From NCBI GenBank assembly GCA_011523845.1, contig WTFV01000252.1, positions 1 to 64,000 of the forward strand: a stretch of DNA of 64,000 bases. The letters are read 5' to 3'. How positions within the stretch are numbered: position 1 is the first letter of the stretch; each line of letters opens with the position of its first letter. The notes under the pieces are model-generated. The model made no database searches. It was not told the origin of the DNA and worked only from the letters and a program-made list of their open reading frames with translations. The stretch is from Acidobacteriota bacterium. Its GTDB lineage: Bacteria > Acidobacteriota > Vicinamibacteria > Vicinamibacterales > UBA8438. Shown here in pieces: positions 27,916 through 37,186 of this stretch. The position numbers and the translations under genes are program-made.

Positions 27916-27989
27916 GTCAAACTGAGACACTACCATTGCTTCTTCGGGCGGCGGTGGTCCGTACCTCGGTGGATATTCTGGCTGCGGCT

Positions 27990-28655
27990 TCAGCTCGTCC
28001 CGGCCTTGTCGATGGAGGCGCGCATCGGTGCTTCGGGAGCGACGAGCCGGTCGGCGTGGTGGAGGAACAGCGTGCGCAGCCGGTCCTGGTCCAGCTTGTT
28101 GTGCGGCGGACAGCCGATGCGGGCGATTGCTTCCTCGAACTGTTTTCGCTCCGCGCTGGACGGCTGCTCGTGCCAGGTGGCGAGGTGTCCGTGGCCCCAC
28201 GGTGACAGCAGCTCGCAGCGCAGCATCGTGTCGTCGGCCCGGCGCACCGGCGGCGACAGCAGCGCGGACCGCCCGCGCAGGCCCGCGGCCTCGAAGACCG
28301 TCTCCTGGATGTTCTCGCGGAGCCTGACCAGCCGATCTCCCATCACGCCCCTGAGCGGGCGCACCCAGTCGCCCACGTAGGCCTCGGCGCCGTCGTGGAA
28401 GAGCGCCTCGAGCCTGGTGGCGCGGTCCTCGGCGGCGCATAGCTGCATCACCATCAGGGAGTGCCAGAGCACGGAGATCGGGCGTCTGCTCTGGCCGTTG
28501 AAGCGGTTGATCTGGCCGAGGCCGTGGACGATGTCGCGGACGTCGATCTGCTCGGGCGTCAGCTCGAGCAGCTGCAGCGGTCCGCTGTAGCGGAACAGCA
28601 TCCAGCCTTCGCGGTCCTCGCCGGGAAGCGGCGTGCGTCCTTGCTTGTCGGTCAT
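27990..28655 (-). CDS. HD-domain phosphohydrolase-like protein
   Basis: RRPISVLWHSLMVMQLCA...ATRLEALFHDGAEAYVGDWVRPLR. Confidence 0.75.
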   Translation of the reverse strand: MTDKQGRTPLPGEDREGWMLFRYSGPLQLLELTPEQIDVRDIVHGLGQINRFNGQSRRPISVLWHSLMVMQLCAAEDRATRLEALFHDGAEAYVGDWVRPLRGVMGDRLVRLRENIQETVFEAAGLRGRSALLSPPVRRADDTMLRCELLSPWGHGHLATWHEQPSSAERKQFEEAIARIGCPPHNKLDQDRLRTLFLHHADRLVAPEAPMRASIDKAGTS

Positions 28656-28690
28656 CGGTTCCTCGACAGGCGTGCTCTCGTGGAGCAGGT

Positions 28691-28933
28691 CTACGCTGTC
28701 CGTGCCGTCGGGTACCGCTCGGGGTACGTGTGGATCACTATCCGCGGCGCGGTCTTGCGCCGCCGTGCCGGCGGCTTCGTTCCGTTGCCGCCTGCCTCGG
28801 CCATCCTGCAGCGCAGGCAGCGTTGCGTGCCGGTCGAGTAGAACATCTGCCCGCAGATGCAGCGGGTCGGGTGGGCGGCGCTCATCAGGTCGCCGTCGTC
28901 GCTCGCGTGCAGCGCGGGTCCTCGTGGGGACAT
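28691..28933 (-). CDS. Small zinc-ribbon protein
   Basis: TRCICGQMFYSTGTQRCLRCR. Confidence 0.55.
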   Translation of the reverse strand: MSPRGPALHASDDGDLMSAAHPTRCICGQMFYSTGTQRCLRCRMAEAGGNGTKPPARRRKTAPRIVIHTYPERYPTARTA

Positions 28934-29011
28934 GGGGTGCCCTCCTGGTTCGTGTGGTGGGGAACGTGCGCCGGTGATGCCGGGCTGCCCGCGTGGCGGG
29001 CGGGTGGCGGG

Positions 29012-30754
29012 TCAGCTGGATGGGGATGCGGTCGCTTCGACGGCCGGGCCGTGGTGTTGGTCTTCGTGCCCCTCGGCGAGCCACTCCGGGATCAGGTGGC
29101 GTCCGGCGTCGGCGACCCTGGACAGCGCCTCGTCGATCGTGTCCAGCTCGTCTTCGGTCGGGTACGGGCAGCCGAGCTCCAGATCGTCGGGCGCGTTCCA
29201 GCGTGATGCGGGTGCGATGTTGACGAGGTAGTCGTTGCGGATGCCGATCCGGTCGAGCCGCCAGCGGATCCAGGCCTCGAAGGCCCGGGCGGTCAGCTCG
29301 CGCGTGGTCGACCAGTAGGGCATGCTCTTCGGCCGGCGCCGGTCGAGCGTCGCCGAGCGGGTGAAGAGCCCCAGGCTCCGGAGCAGCGCGCCGTATCCGT
29401 GCAGGGCCCTGGCGAGCCGGCCGGCGGGCGTGCCCGCGTGCTCGGCGTCGGGCCAGGTCTCTGTGGCGTAGCCGTCGCGGTGGCGGGCCGACAGCCGCGA
29501 CGCCTCGTGGTCGAGGGCGTGGAACCACTCGTGGGCGAGCGACCCCGGACCGGCCGGTTTCGAGATGGCGATGACGCGCAGCGCCGGCTCGTAGTGGGCG
29601 CGGGTGCGCTGCGGCCCGCCCTGCCCGCGGGCGCCGAAGGCGAGGCCGAGCGTGCCGCCGAGCGACAGCGTGCGGGCGGGCCAGCCGAGCACCGCGGCGA
29701 GGTCCTCGAGCCCCTGGGACGTGTCGGTGAGGTCTGCCCGGCGGCGGGCGGCGGAGACCCAGTTGCCGAACTGCACGCCGCGGAAGGCGAAGCGGCGGGT
29801 GAACTCCTCCGGATCGTCGGTGCCGGCGTTTCCGGCGGGCGTGCGCGGCTCGTCGCGGGGGTTGCGGGCGGCCGGGATCGTGCGCCAGCGCTCGAACCAG
29901 GCGTCGAGCTCGTCGCGGTGGTCGCGGATGCGCTCGCGGGCCTCGGCGATTGCCTCTTGCTTGCTGAGCGCGGCGCACTCGTAGACCCGTATCCAACGGG
30001 TGGCGTGCCGGCGCCAGACGCCGTACCGGCGCAGCGCCTCGCCGCCCTCGCGGAGCCAGCGGATGCTGTACGGGCAGGGACCGGAGCCGTTCTTCTTGCG
30101 CTCCGCGGCTTTCCCCGCGAGGCGCGCCAGCACCTCGGGCAGCCTGGCCGCCGCCTCGGCGAGCGTGTCCGCGGAGAGGAGGCTGCGGTACAGGCCGCTG
30201 CGGCCGGCGACGGGCTTCGCGATCTCCCACTTGCCGTACCGCTCGAAGCAGCGGAGCGTTCCCAGGTCGCGGGCGTGGCCGGCGTGGCGGTAGAGGGTCG
30301 TGGTGTTGGCGATGTACGTCGTGGTCCAGTCGCTGGCCAGTGCCTTGATGCGGGCGAGTCCCTGCTGGACGGTCGCCGTGCCGTCCATCACGCCGAGGGC
30401 GACCTGCAGCAGCCCGCCCCCGTCCTGGCCGGGGCGGCAGAGCCAGTGCTCGTTGCGCCAGCCGTGGCGCGTGCGCAGGTGGTCGCGCACCGCGCGCAGG
30501 AAGGCCAGCTCGTCCGGGTCCCGCTTGTCGGCAGCGTGCGCTTCGGCCAGCTTCTCCCAGGGCGGTGCCGGCCAGGCCTCGGTGAGCTTCCGCGGCAGGT
30601 CGTCGCCGACGGCGGCGCTGACGAGGTGGCTGCCGAGCAGGTCCTTGCGGGCCCCGGGGATGTGCTCGCCGAAGTCCTCGATCCGCCTGTGCGGTGGGGC
30701 GGCGGCGGCCGTCCTTGCTTCCGGCGCGCCGTGCGCCGGGCTCTCGGTCTTCAT
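29012..30754 (-). CDS. Large polyvalent protein-associated domain (LPD) protein
   Basis: FAFRGVQFGNWVSAARRRADLTDTSQGLEDLAAVLGWPARTLSLGGTLGLAFGARGQGG...AHYEPALRVIAISKPAGPGSLAHEWFHALDHEA. Confidence 0.75.
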   Translation of the reverse strand: MKTESPAHGAPEARTAAAAPPHRRIEDFGEHIPGARKDLLGSHLVSAAVGDDLPRKLTEAWPAPPWEKLAEAHAADKRDPDELAFLRAVRDHLRTRHGWRNEHWLCRPGQDGGGLLQVALGVMDGTATVQQGLARIKALASDWTTTYIANTTTLYRHAGHARDLGTLRCFERYGKWEIAKPVAGRSGLYRSLLSADTLAEAAARLPEVLARLAGKAAERKKNGSGPCPYSIRWLREGGEALRRYGVWRRHATRWIRVYECAALSKQEAIAEARERIRDHRDELDAWFERWRTIPAARNPRDEPRTPAGNAGTDDPEEFTRRFAFRGVQFGNWVSAARRRADLTDTSQGLEDLAAVLGWPARTLSLGGTLGLAFGARGQGGPQRTRAHYEPALRVIAISKPAGPGSLAHEWFHALDHEASRLSARHRDGYATETWPDAEHAGTPAGRLARALHGYGALLRSLGLFTRSATLDRRRPKSMPYWSTTRELTARAFEAWIRWRLDRIGIRNDYLVNIAPASRWNAPDDLELGCPYPTEDELDTIDEALSRVADAGRHLIPEWLAEGHEDQHHGPAVEATASPSS

Positions 30755-31011
30755 CGGCTTCTCCTTCGTAATTTCCTGCGTTCGGTCAGCCAGTTTTCCG
30801 AATCGAGCGGAGAGCAGACGAGGCACAGTCCTCCGGAGAACGCGGCCCACTCGGGGCCAGTCCTGCGCGGGCAGGCGCGGCAGGGCACGAGCGCGTCGAT
30901 GCGGCGCTGGACCTGCGGGTCGTCGGCGGTCGGCGTCTCGGGGGCTTGCGGCGGGTCGGTCTGCTCCGGCTCGGGTTCGAACAGGTCGAACAGCGATTCC
31001 TGGGTCGACAT
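30751..31011 (-). CDS. Small CxxC protein
   Basis: VPCRACPRRTGPEWAAFSGGLCLVCSPL. Confidence 0.5.
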   Translation of the reverse strand: MSTQESLFDLFEPEPEQTDPPQAPETPTADDPQVQRRIDALVPCRACPRRTGPEWAAFSGGLCLVCSPLDSENWLTERRKLRRRSR

Positions 31012-31019
31012 TCAGCCGT

Positions 31020-31268
31020 TCATTCGCGGGTCTTCGCGCGGGGCGTGGTGGTGGCGGCCTGCCCGGCCGGCACGGCGACCAGGGCGGGGGCGAGCGCGTC
31101 GCGGTCGTACTCCTCGGGGCTGCCGTTCAGTATGGTCTTGACCTGGTCGAGGGCGTCCTCTGCGCCGGTGGCGTTGGGCACCCAGGCGAAGGGCTCTCCG
31201 GATTCCTCCTCGCGGCCGTGCACGAAGACCTGCCAGCCCGGGCGGCTCGTCGGGGCGTCGTCGCTCAT
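31020..31268 (-). CDS. Hypothetical protein
   Basis: 82 aa ORF, collinear. Confidence 0.45.
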   Translation of the reverse strand: MSDDAPTSRPGWQVFVHGREEESGEPFAWVPNATGAEDALDQVKTILNGSPEEYDRDALAPALVAVPAGQAATTTPRAKTRE

Positions 31269-31320
31269 TCGGGGCTCCTGTTACGGCGGCGTGGGCGTCC
31301 GGCGTCGCCGTGTATGTGGA

Positions 31321-31536
31321 TCAGCCGGTGCGGGTCCAGTCGTCGGCCGCTTCCGGGTGGGTGCGCGGGTCGGCGTTCTCCTCGAGGGTGAGCACGGTTC
31401 CCGAGCCGAACCGCCGGTAAGTGGTGCCCGTGCCGAACAGGTTCGAGAAATGGGAGATGACGATGACGGTCTCGGTCCGGCCGTCGGTGCCTTCCCGTTC
31501 GAGCACGGCTCCGGCCGGCGCTTGGTGCAGGGTCAT
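31321..31536 (-). CDS. Hypothetical protein
   Basis: 71 aa ORF MTLHQAPAGAVLEREGTDGRTETVIVISHFSNLFG... Confidence 0.45.
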   Translation of the reverse strand: MTLHQAPAGAVLEREGTDGRTETVIVISHFSNLFGTGTTYRRFGSGTVLTLEENADPRTHPEAADDWTRTG

Positions 31537-31579
31537 GGGTGGAACGTGACCCCGACGATCATCGTGATCAGCTCGTAGC

Positions 31580-32188
31580 TCATGCGGATCCTGCGCGTCT
31601 TCTGCTGGCGCCTCGTCCCCCGGTGTTTTCTGTTCTGACGCCTGTCACTCCGTGCGCCTGCAGGTTCTGGATCGCGAACGTCATGGCCAGGATCGCGTGT
31701 TCGTGCGACGCGTCCGTCCCGATTGGTCCTTTCGTTGCCGCGATGACCATCAGGCCGTTGACGTTCTGCAGCGCCCAGCGCAGGTTCAGCGCCTCGCCGG
31801 GCGTGTTCCAGCCGGCGAGCACCGCGTCGAGGTCGTCGATGATGGCGACGAAGGGCCGTTCGCCTGCTGCGTTCTGGATGCGCCCGAGGCCGCTTGCGTG
31901 CACGTGGTCCGTCTCGTTCAGGCCGGCGGCCCCGGCGACTTCGTCCCACAGCGCGGCGGCGCCGCCGGTGGCGTTTTCCAACGGTCGTTGCACGCGGCCG
32001 ATGTGCGGCGGCGTGCCGGGGGAGCGGTATCGGAGCCGACCTTCGATCCGGTCGAGAACGCTGCGCCGCTCGTTGGCGGTGCCGTCCATCACGAGGGTGT
32101 GCTGTCCCGGGCGGCTGCGGTCCTGCGCCGCGCGTTCGACGACGCGCTCGACGGCGAGGTTGACCAGCGTTGTTGGTTGGTCGTGCAT
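31580..32188 (-). CDS. AAA/P-loop-like protein lacking a recognisable Walker A
   Basis: Walker-B-like ERPFVAIIDDLDAVL; Walker A position reads TLVMDGTANERRSVLDRI. Confidence 0.45.
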   Translation of the reverse strand: MHDQPTTLVNLAVERVVERAAQDRSRPGQHTLVMDGTANERRSVLDRIEGRLRYRSPGTPPHIGRVQRPLENATGGAAALWDEVAGAAGLNETDHVHASGLGRIQNAAGERPFVAIIDDLDAVLAGWNTPGEALNLRWALQNVNGLMVIAATKGPIGTDASHEHAILAMTFAIQNLQAHGVTGVRTENTGGRGASRRRAGSA

Positions 32189-32206
32189 GTCAGAGCGGTC
32201 TCCTGC

Positions 32207-33514
32207 TTATTCGGCTGTCGCGTGCGGCGCGCCCGCGAACTCGAGTCCTCGCTCGTGGTCCGGCAGCTCGCCCGCGGCGCCGGCGGTCTCCAGCGCCTCG
32301 ATGGTGTTCTGGATCGCGTCGGCGTACCGGCTGATCAGCAGGCGCTCGCGGTCCGGCTGCGCGTTGATCGCGGCGTGCGGTCCCGGCTCTCCGGAGTAGA
32401 GCGCGTCGAGCAGTCTGGCCGCCCGCGCGGCGGCTGGCATCGTCAGGTAGTCGGCGACGTAGTCGCGGAAGTCGAGGTCGGTGCGGTTGGCGTTGCTGCC
32501 CATCGGTACGCGCAGCGGGTGGTCGTCGCCGTCGATGCAGACCAGCGAGGCGACCTGCTCGCGGCGCGGATGCCGGCGCGAGCCCACTTCGTGGCCGCTG
32601 ACCAGGATCGAGCCGATCGGCACGTCGTTCTGGGCGTTGCGCTGCAGGAAGGGGCCGCTGAAGGCGTAGCCGCCGCGGCCGTTGGCCGGCTCGATGGCGC
32701 GTACGACCTTCGCCCATGCGGCGGCCGGGTGGCGCAGCCGCACGTTGGGGTGGCCGCCCGCAAGCTCCGGCTCGCAGACGGTTTCGAGCCCGGTCACCTT
32801 CGTCTCGCGGAGCCGGCGCGGCGCGGGCCGGGCCACCGGCTCGGCCCGGCCGGCCGGGGTCAGCAGCGCCAGCAGCTCCTTGCGGGTCGCCGCCGACAGC
32901 TCGCCGGCGGCGTTCTCGGCGGCGGCGCGCTCGAGCAGGGTCGCCAGCTCGTAGCGCCGGCTGCGGCCCGTCTCGCGCAGCACCATCGCCAGCGTGTAGT
33001 CGAGCGCGGCGAGGGCGTCGCGGCGGCGGACGAGCTCGGCCTGCTCGGCCCTGGCCGCCGCCCACGTGTGCGTCACCGTGCACTGGAGCGGGCCGCTGCG
33101 CCGGTTCCGGGTGTGCTCGGCGAGCAGCGCCAGCTCGCGCTCGATGTCGGCCAGGCGCTCGGGGTGCGCCGGGGGCGTCTCGCCCAGCGCCATGCGCAGC
33201 CGCAGGCCCGGCTCGGCCTGCACGTAGCGGTCGACCCGCTCGAGGAAGTCGACCGGGGTCTGGCCCGCGGCTGCCGGCAGGCGCACCGGCACGGCGGCGC
33301 CGTCGGGCGCGGCCGCGGCGACGTGCAGCGCCAGTGCCGGCGAGCCGGCGCGCTCGGCGCTTCCGGTCACGATCACCGAGCCTGCGTCGATGGCGCGGTG
33401 GTTCCTGCCGAGGTTGATGCCGCTGAAGGCGTCCCGGTCGAGGCCGCCTCGCACGCGGCCGACGACGACGGCCCAGGCGGCGTTGAAGCCGCCCAGGTCG
33501 GCCCTGACTTGCAT
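32207..33514 (-). CDS. Hypothetical protein
   Basis: ATG 33514 MQVRADLGGFNAAWAVVVGRVRGGLDRDAFSGINLGRNHRAIDAG... Confidence 0.55.
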   Translation of the reverse strand: MQVRADLGGFNAAWAVVVGRVRGGLDRDAFSGINLGRNHRAIDAGSVIVTGSAERAGSPALALHVAAAAPDGAAVPVRLPAAAGQTPVDFLERVDRYVQAEPGLRLRMALGETPPAHPERLADIERELALLAEHTRNRRSGPLQCTVTHTWAAARAEQAELVRRRDALAALDYTLAMVLRETGRSRRYELATLLERAAAENAAGELSAATRKELLALLTPAGRAEPVARPAPRRLRETKVTGLETVCEPELAGGHPNVRLRHPAAAWAKVVRAIEPANGRGGYAFSGPFLQRNAQNDVPIGSILVSGHEVGSRRHPRREQVASLVCIDGDDHPLRVPMGSNANRTDLDFRDYVADYLTMPAAARAARLLDALYSGEPGPHAAINAQPDRERLLISRYADAIQNTIEALETAGAAGELPDHERGLEFAGAPHATAE

Positions 33515-33619
33515 GTTGCCTCCCAGCGTAGGGGGCGGGGGACGCCGCGACTGCGGCGGGCGTTCCCCGGCGGGTCGGAGGACCGCGGCGCGGCGGCCGC
33601 GGTCGCGTATCGTAGCGTC

Positions 33620-34216
33620 GTGGGTGACGTGTTCCCGGGCCGGCTCCCGCGGCTGCTCGTTCCTCCGGCGGGGCACCGGGTCGGGTGGGCGCATGCCCGC
33701 GACGGCGGCCCGGCGCACTCGTACGCGCCGTTCCGGCGCGTCGACCCGGCGCTGCTGGCCGTCGCCCTGGGGCTGCTGCGCCTGCAGCCGCAGGACCGCT
33801 TCGTGGACTTCGGCTGCGGCGACGGCGCGGTGGTCGAGGCCGCCGGGGCCGAGGCCCGGCTGGCGGTCGGCGTCGAGCTCGACCCGGCGCTGGCACTGCG
33901 GGCGCGCGCGCGGCTCGGGGAGGCCGCAGCCGCGGGGCGGATCGCCGGGTGCTGGCGGGTCCTGAACGAGCCGATCGGATGGACGGCGCCGTCGGGGATG
34001 ACGTCCGGGTTCGTGAACCTGCTGCCCTTCGCCGGGCCGCAGCTGTCGCGGTGGCTCTCCGCCAGTGTTGCGCCGGGGTTCCGGGCGGTGGTGGTGGGTG
34101 GCTGGGAGCACGCCGCCGGCGGCGCGCGCCGGGTGGCGTCGGTCGAGGCCGTCGAGGCCGGCGGCGACCGCAAGCCGGTGGAGCTGTGGCGGTTCGGTGC
34201 GCAGGAGGGGGCGTGA
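33620..34216 (+). CDS. Class I SAM-dependent methyltransferase-like
   Basis: GTG start; LQPQDRFVDFGCGDGAVVEAAGAEARLAVGVELDPALALRARARL. Confidence 0.7.
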   Translation: MGDVFPGRLPRLLVPPAGHRVGWAHARDGGPAHSYAPFRRVDPALLAVALGLLRLQPQDRFVDFGCGDGAVVEAAGAEARLAVGVELDPALALRARARLGEAAAAGRIAGCWRVLNEPIGWTAPSGMTSGFVNLLPFAGPQLSRWLSASVAPGFRAVVVGGWEHAAGGARRVASVEAVEAGGDRKPVELWRFGAQEGA

Positions 34217-35088
34217 AGGACAAGACGAGACGGAAGCTGGCGGCCCGGGGCCTGGGTCCGCTGGTGCGCCCGGGCCGGCCGGGGCGGGGCAGGCGGGGAG
34301 CGCTTGCGCCGGAGCGCCGCGCCGAGGCTCCTGCAGGCGTTTCCGCGGAGCAAGCGCAGCCGGTCGTTCGGGAGGACGGTCCTCTCGGCGAGTTCGTCGA
34401 GCCCCGCGCCGAGTCGGTGCGGGAGCGCGTTCGCCTGCGTCCGGTGGTGCGCGACGCGCTGGACGCCGAGGCCGGGCGGCTGGGGATGACGCGCGAGGGA
34501 CTCTGCCGCTTCGTGCTCGAGGAGGTCGCCCGCAAGGCGGTCGACGCTTCGGCTTCCGAGCAGGCCGCCGACGCTCCCGACGGTGACGCCGGGGCCGTCA
34601 TTCCGGCCGGTTACGTCGGCGCCGGGGAGGAAGAGGCGGGGGAGCCGCCTTCGGCGGGTCGGGATTCGGTCGCTTCCGCTGGCGATGCTCTTTCCGAGGT
34701 CGTCGCGGAGTCGGCTGCCGATGCGGGTCCCCCTGCCGAGCGTGCGTTGCTGCCGGCGGGCGGCCGACGCCTCCGGGTCCGTGCCGTGCGCGGGGCGCGG
34801 AGGCTGTGCCGCGTTCGCGGGCGGGCTCGTGTGCTCGGGGCGTGGGTCGCCGTGCTGGCCGTCGCGCTGCTTGTGGCGCTTTCGGCCGGCGCCGCGGCGG
34901 TGTCGTGGCGCTACGAGGTCGCCGGGACCGGCGGCGACGGCGTGTACGTGGTGGACCGCTGGCGGGGCGCGGTGTGGCGTTGCGGGGCGGCGGGCCGGGG
35001 GCGGCCGCCGGCGTGCGCCGAGGCGGTCTTCCGGCAGCCGGCCGGCGGCGGCGCCGAGGTGGCGTACCTGGGGCGGGCGCCGCGGTAG
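34213..35088 (+). CDS. Single-pass membrane protein of unknown function
   Basis: GTGA overlap with the methyltransferase gene; TM VLGAWVAVLAVALLVALSAGAAAVSW. Confidence 0.55.
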   Translation: MKDKTRRKLAARGLGPLVRPGRPGRGRRGALAPERRAEAPAGVSAEQAQPVVREDGPLGEFVEPRAESVRERVRLRPVVRDALDAEAGRLGMTREGLCRFVLEEVARKAVDASASEQAADAPDGDAGAVIPAGYVGAGEEEAGEPPSAGRDSVASAGDALSEVVAESAADAGPPAERALLPAGGRRLRVRAVRGARRLCRVRGRARVLGAWVAVLAVALLVALSAGAAAVSWRYEVAGTGGDGVYVVDRWRGAVWRCGAAGRGRPPACAEAVFRQPAGGGAEVAYLGRAPR

Positions 35089-35115
35089 GGGAGCGGAGCC
35101 GGCGGAACGTGCAGC

Positions 35116-35991
35116 ATGACCCGCGAACAGGCGCAGTGCCTTCTCGGCGTCTCGCCGGACGCGACCTTGAAGGACGTCGTCCGCGCGCACCGGCGCCTGG
35201 TCAGCACGGTGCATCCGGACAAGTGCAGCGGGCCGGAGGCGAACCGGCTCGCCCGGCAGGCGACCGCGGCGCGCGAGGTGCTGCTGGCGCCGGCGCAGGG
35301 TCCGCCGCACTCGTCGTCGCCTCCGGCGTTCGAGGCGCTCGCTGACGACGTCCTGCTGCAGTACGTGCGGCTGATCGTGGACCGGATGGGTGGTCCCGTG
35401 GACGGCGTGGTCCTCTTCCGGATCTTCTGCAGCGAGCTGAGAGCGCGCGGGCTGTCCGACGATGCCGCCAGCGTCGGCTCCGTGCGCGTGCTCGACGACG
35501 ACTTCCTGGCCGCCGGCGCGGCCCGCGGCTACTGGGATCTGCACGGGGACGGCGTGCGGCCGGTCAGGCCCGCCGGTGAACCTGCCGGGTCATGGTCCGC
35601 CCGGTGGCGGGAGCCGGGCCGGAGACGGGCTGCGTCCGGCCGCCCCGCCGCCTGCGATGCGCATGCGCCGGAGCCGCAGGCCGATCTGCTGGTCGAGGAG
35701 GAGGAGCTCGGGTTGTGGGTGCAGGCCGTGGTCCGCTGGGCGGGGGCGGTGGCCGCGGCCGGCATGTTCTGGCTCGGTCCCGTCGGATGCGCCGGGGTCG
35801 TTGTCGGGGCGCTCGCCGACGGGGAGCTGTTCATGGTGGCTTTCGCCGTGCCGCTCGTGTTCGTGTGCACGTCGGCCGCCGTGTGGCTCATGCGGTGCTT
35901 CGGCCTGGCCCGCAGCGCCCTGAAGTGGCCCTTGGTCTGGGTTCCAGGGCTGCTCCTGTCGGTGGTGCTGTTCTTCCTGCTGGCCGGCTGA
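35116..35991 (+). CDS. DnaJ-domain membrane protein
   Basis: MTREQAQCLLGVSPDATLKDVVRAHRRLVSTVHPDKCSGPEANRLARQ; two C-terminal TM segments. Confidence 0.75.
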   Translation: MTREQAQCLLGVSPDATLKDVVRAHRRLVSTVHPDKCSGPEANRLARQATAAREVLLAPAQGPPHSSSPPAFEALADDVLLQYVRLIVDRMGGPVDGVVLFRIFCSELRARGLSDDAASVGSVRVLDDDFLAAGAARGYWDLHGDGVRPVRPAGEPAGSWSARWREPGRRRAASGRPAACDAHAPEPQADLLVEEEELGLWVQAVVRWAGAVAAAGMFWLGPVGCAGVVVGALADGELFMVAFAVPLVFVCTSAAVWLMRCFGLARSALKWPLVWVPGLLLSVVLFFLLAG

Positions 35992-36151
35992 GGATCCGGA
36001 TCGCGGAGCCGGAAGGCCCGGCGTGCGGTTCGCGCCGGGCGGGCGGTGCGGTTACTCGCGGGCGCGGGCGCGGCGCTTGTCGCGCAAGTCGGAGAGCGTC
36101 TGCCGGATCCCGGCCAGCTGGCGCTCCCTGTTCCAGTTCGCGGCTAGCGGT

Positions 36152-37186
36152 TTACCGGAACCCGACCTGGATCTCGCCGTCGGCGTGGACCTCGATCCAC
36201 GCCCCGCGCTCTGTCGGCACGATCGGCTGGATCTTCCGGCGCGTGGTGTTGTGGATGCGCCGCAGGGTCGCCGCGTCGTTGCCCTCGAGGATGCGTACGG
36301 CTTCCTCCTCGATGGCGTCGCGGAGGCGTCCGGGGTCGTCTTCGCAGTTTGCCGCGGCTTCGATCTCGAGCTCGGCGCCGAAGACGTCCATCATGGCCTC
36401 GGCCGCGTCCTCCGCGCTGATACGGGTGCTGCGTCCGAGCACGAATCCGTCCTCGGCCCGGTCTCCGATGAACCCGATGTCGGCGGCCACGCGCATCGTG
36501 CGCGGCGGGTCGTCTCCCTTGCGCAGCGTCAGCTCGGCGCAGAGCTGGTGGACGTGCCGTTTGTCGGCGGGTACTTTCTTGCCGTCGCCGAGGACCACCG
36601 TCGTTCCGAGGTCGCTGAACGTGATGCGCGCGCCGGCGAGGTGCTCGACGTGCGGATGCCGCTCGAGGCTGGCGCCGAGGTCGCTGGTTCCGGCGTCGAC
36701 GAGGCGGTCGGCCATCCCTTCCTGCGCCAGCGCGCGGTAGGCGGCGCACAGGTCGACCTCGCGTGTCGCGTGGACCGGGTTCGCGAGCCACCCGCCCGCG
36801 AGGATTGTGTCGGGTTCTGTCGCTTCGGCGGCGCCGCGCGGCCCGTGTGGCGACCAGCGCCGGTGCAGCCGTGCCCTGTCGTCGCTCATCGGGTGCTCCT
36901 TCTTCGCGGTTGTTTCCGTGGACGGGTTTCCCGGCGTGGACCGCGGGGATTTCGTCCATCCGCCCTTGCAGTACCGCACCAGCCCTCGGCGCCGCATCGG
37001 CTGCAGGATGCCGTCGGCTGCCAGCGCAGCGGCCTGCGGGTTGGTGTCGTGGCCGGGCCAGATGCAGGTGGCCACAGCTGCCGCGTTCGTCGGCCTCGCT
37101 TCGTCGAGCGCGGCCAGCGCCCGATGCTCGCACTCTTCGCGGGGCACGTGCTCGCGGATTCTTCGCATCAGGCTGTGTCGTGGCAT
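36152..37186 (-). CDS. Hypothetical protein; N-terminal about 80 aa duplicates 37571-37813
   Basis: MPRHSLMRRIREHVPREECEHRALAALDEARPTNAAAVATCIWPGH... continuous in frame with MSDDRARLHRRWSPHG... Confidence 0.5.
   Translation of the reverse strand: MPRHSLMRRIREHVPREECEHRALAALDEARPTNAAAVATCIWPGHDTNPQAAALAADGILQPMRRRGLVRYCKGGWTKSPRSTPGNPSTETTAKKEHPMSDDRARLHRRWSPHGPRGAAEATEPDTILAGGWLANPVHATREVDLCAAYRALAQEGMADRLVDAGTSDLGASLERHPHVEHLAGARITFSDLGTTVVLGDGKKVPADKRHVHQLCAELTLRKGDDPPRTMRVAADIGFIGDRAEDGFVLGRSTRISAEDAAEAMMDVFGAELEIEAAANCEDDPGRLRDAIEEEAVRILEGNDAATLRRIHNTTRRKIQPIVPTERGAWIEVHADGEIQVGFR

Larger units (their letters stand above)
26271..27934 (-). mobile_element. Inverted-repeat-bounded IscB element, copy 2 (no transposase)
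   Basis: Left AGTGTCTCAGTTTGATTC (26275), right GAGTCAAACTGAGACACTACC (27914-27934); flanks ATTGCTTT / ATTGCTTC resemble an 8-bp target duplication. Confidence 0.8.

Noticed and set aside
22357-28380. Plus-strand ORFs over the IscB elements
   Set aside because: Mirror translations of iscB; minus frames carry PLMP and HNH motifs.
31652-34216. 854-aa plus ORF upstream of the methyltransferase
   Set aside because: First about 1.9 kb is antisense to supported minus genes; only 33620-34216 has methyltransferase motifs.
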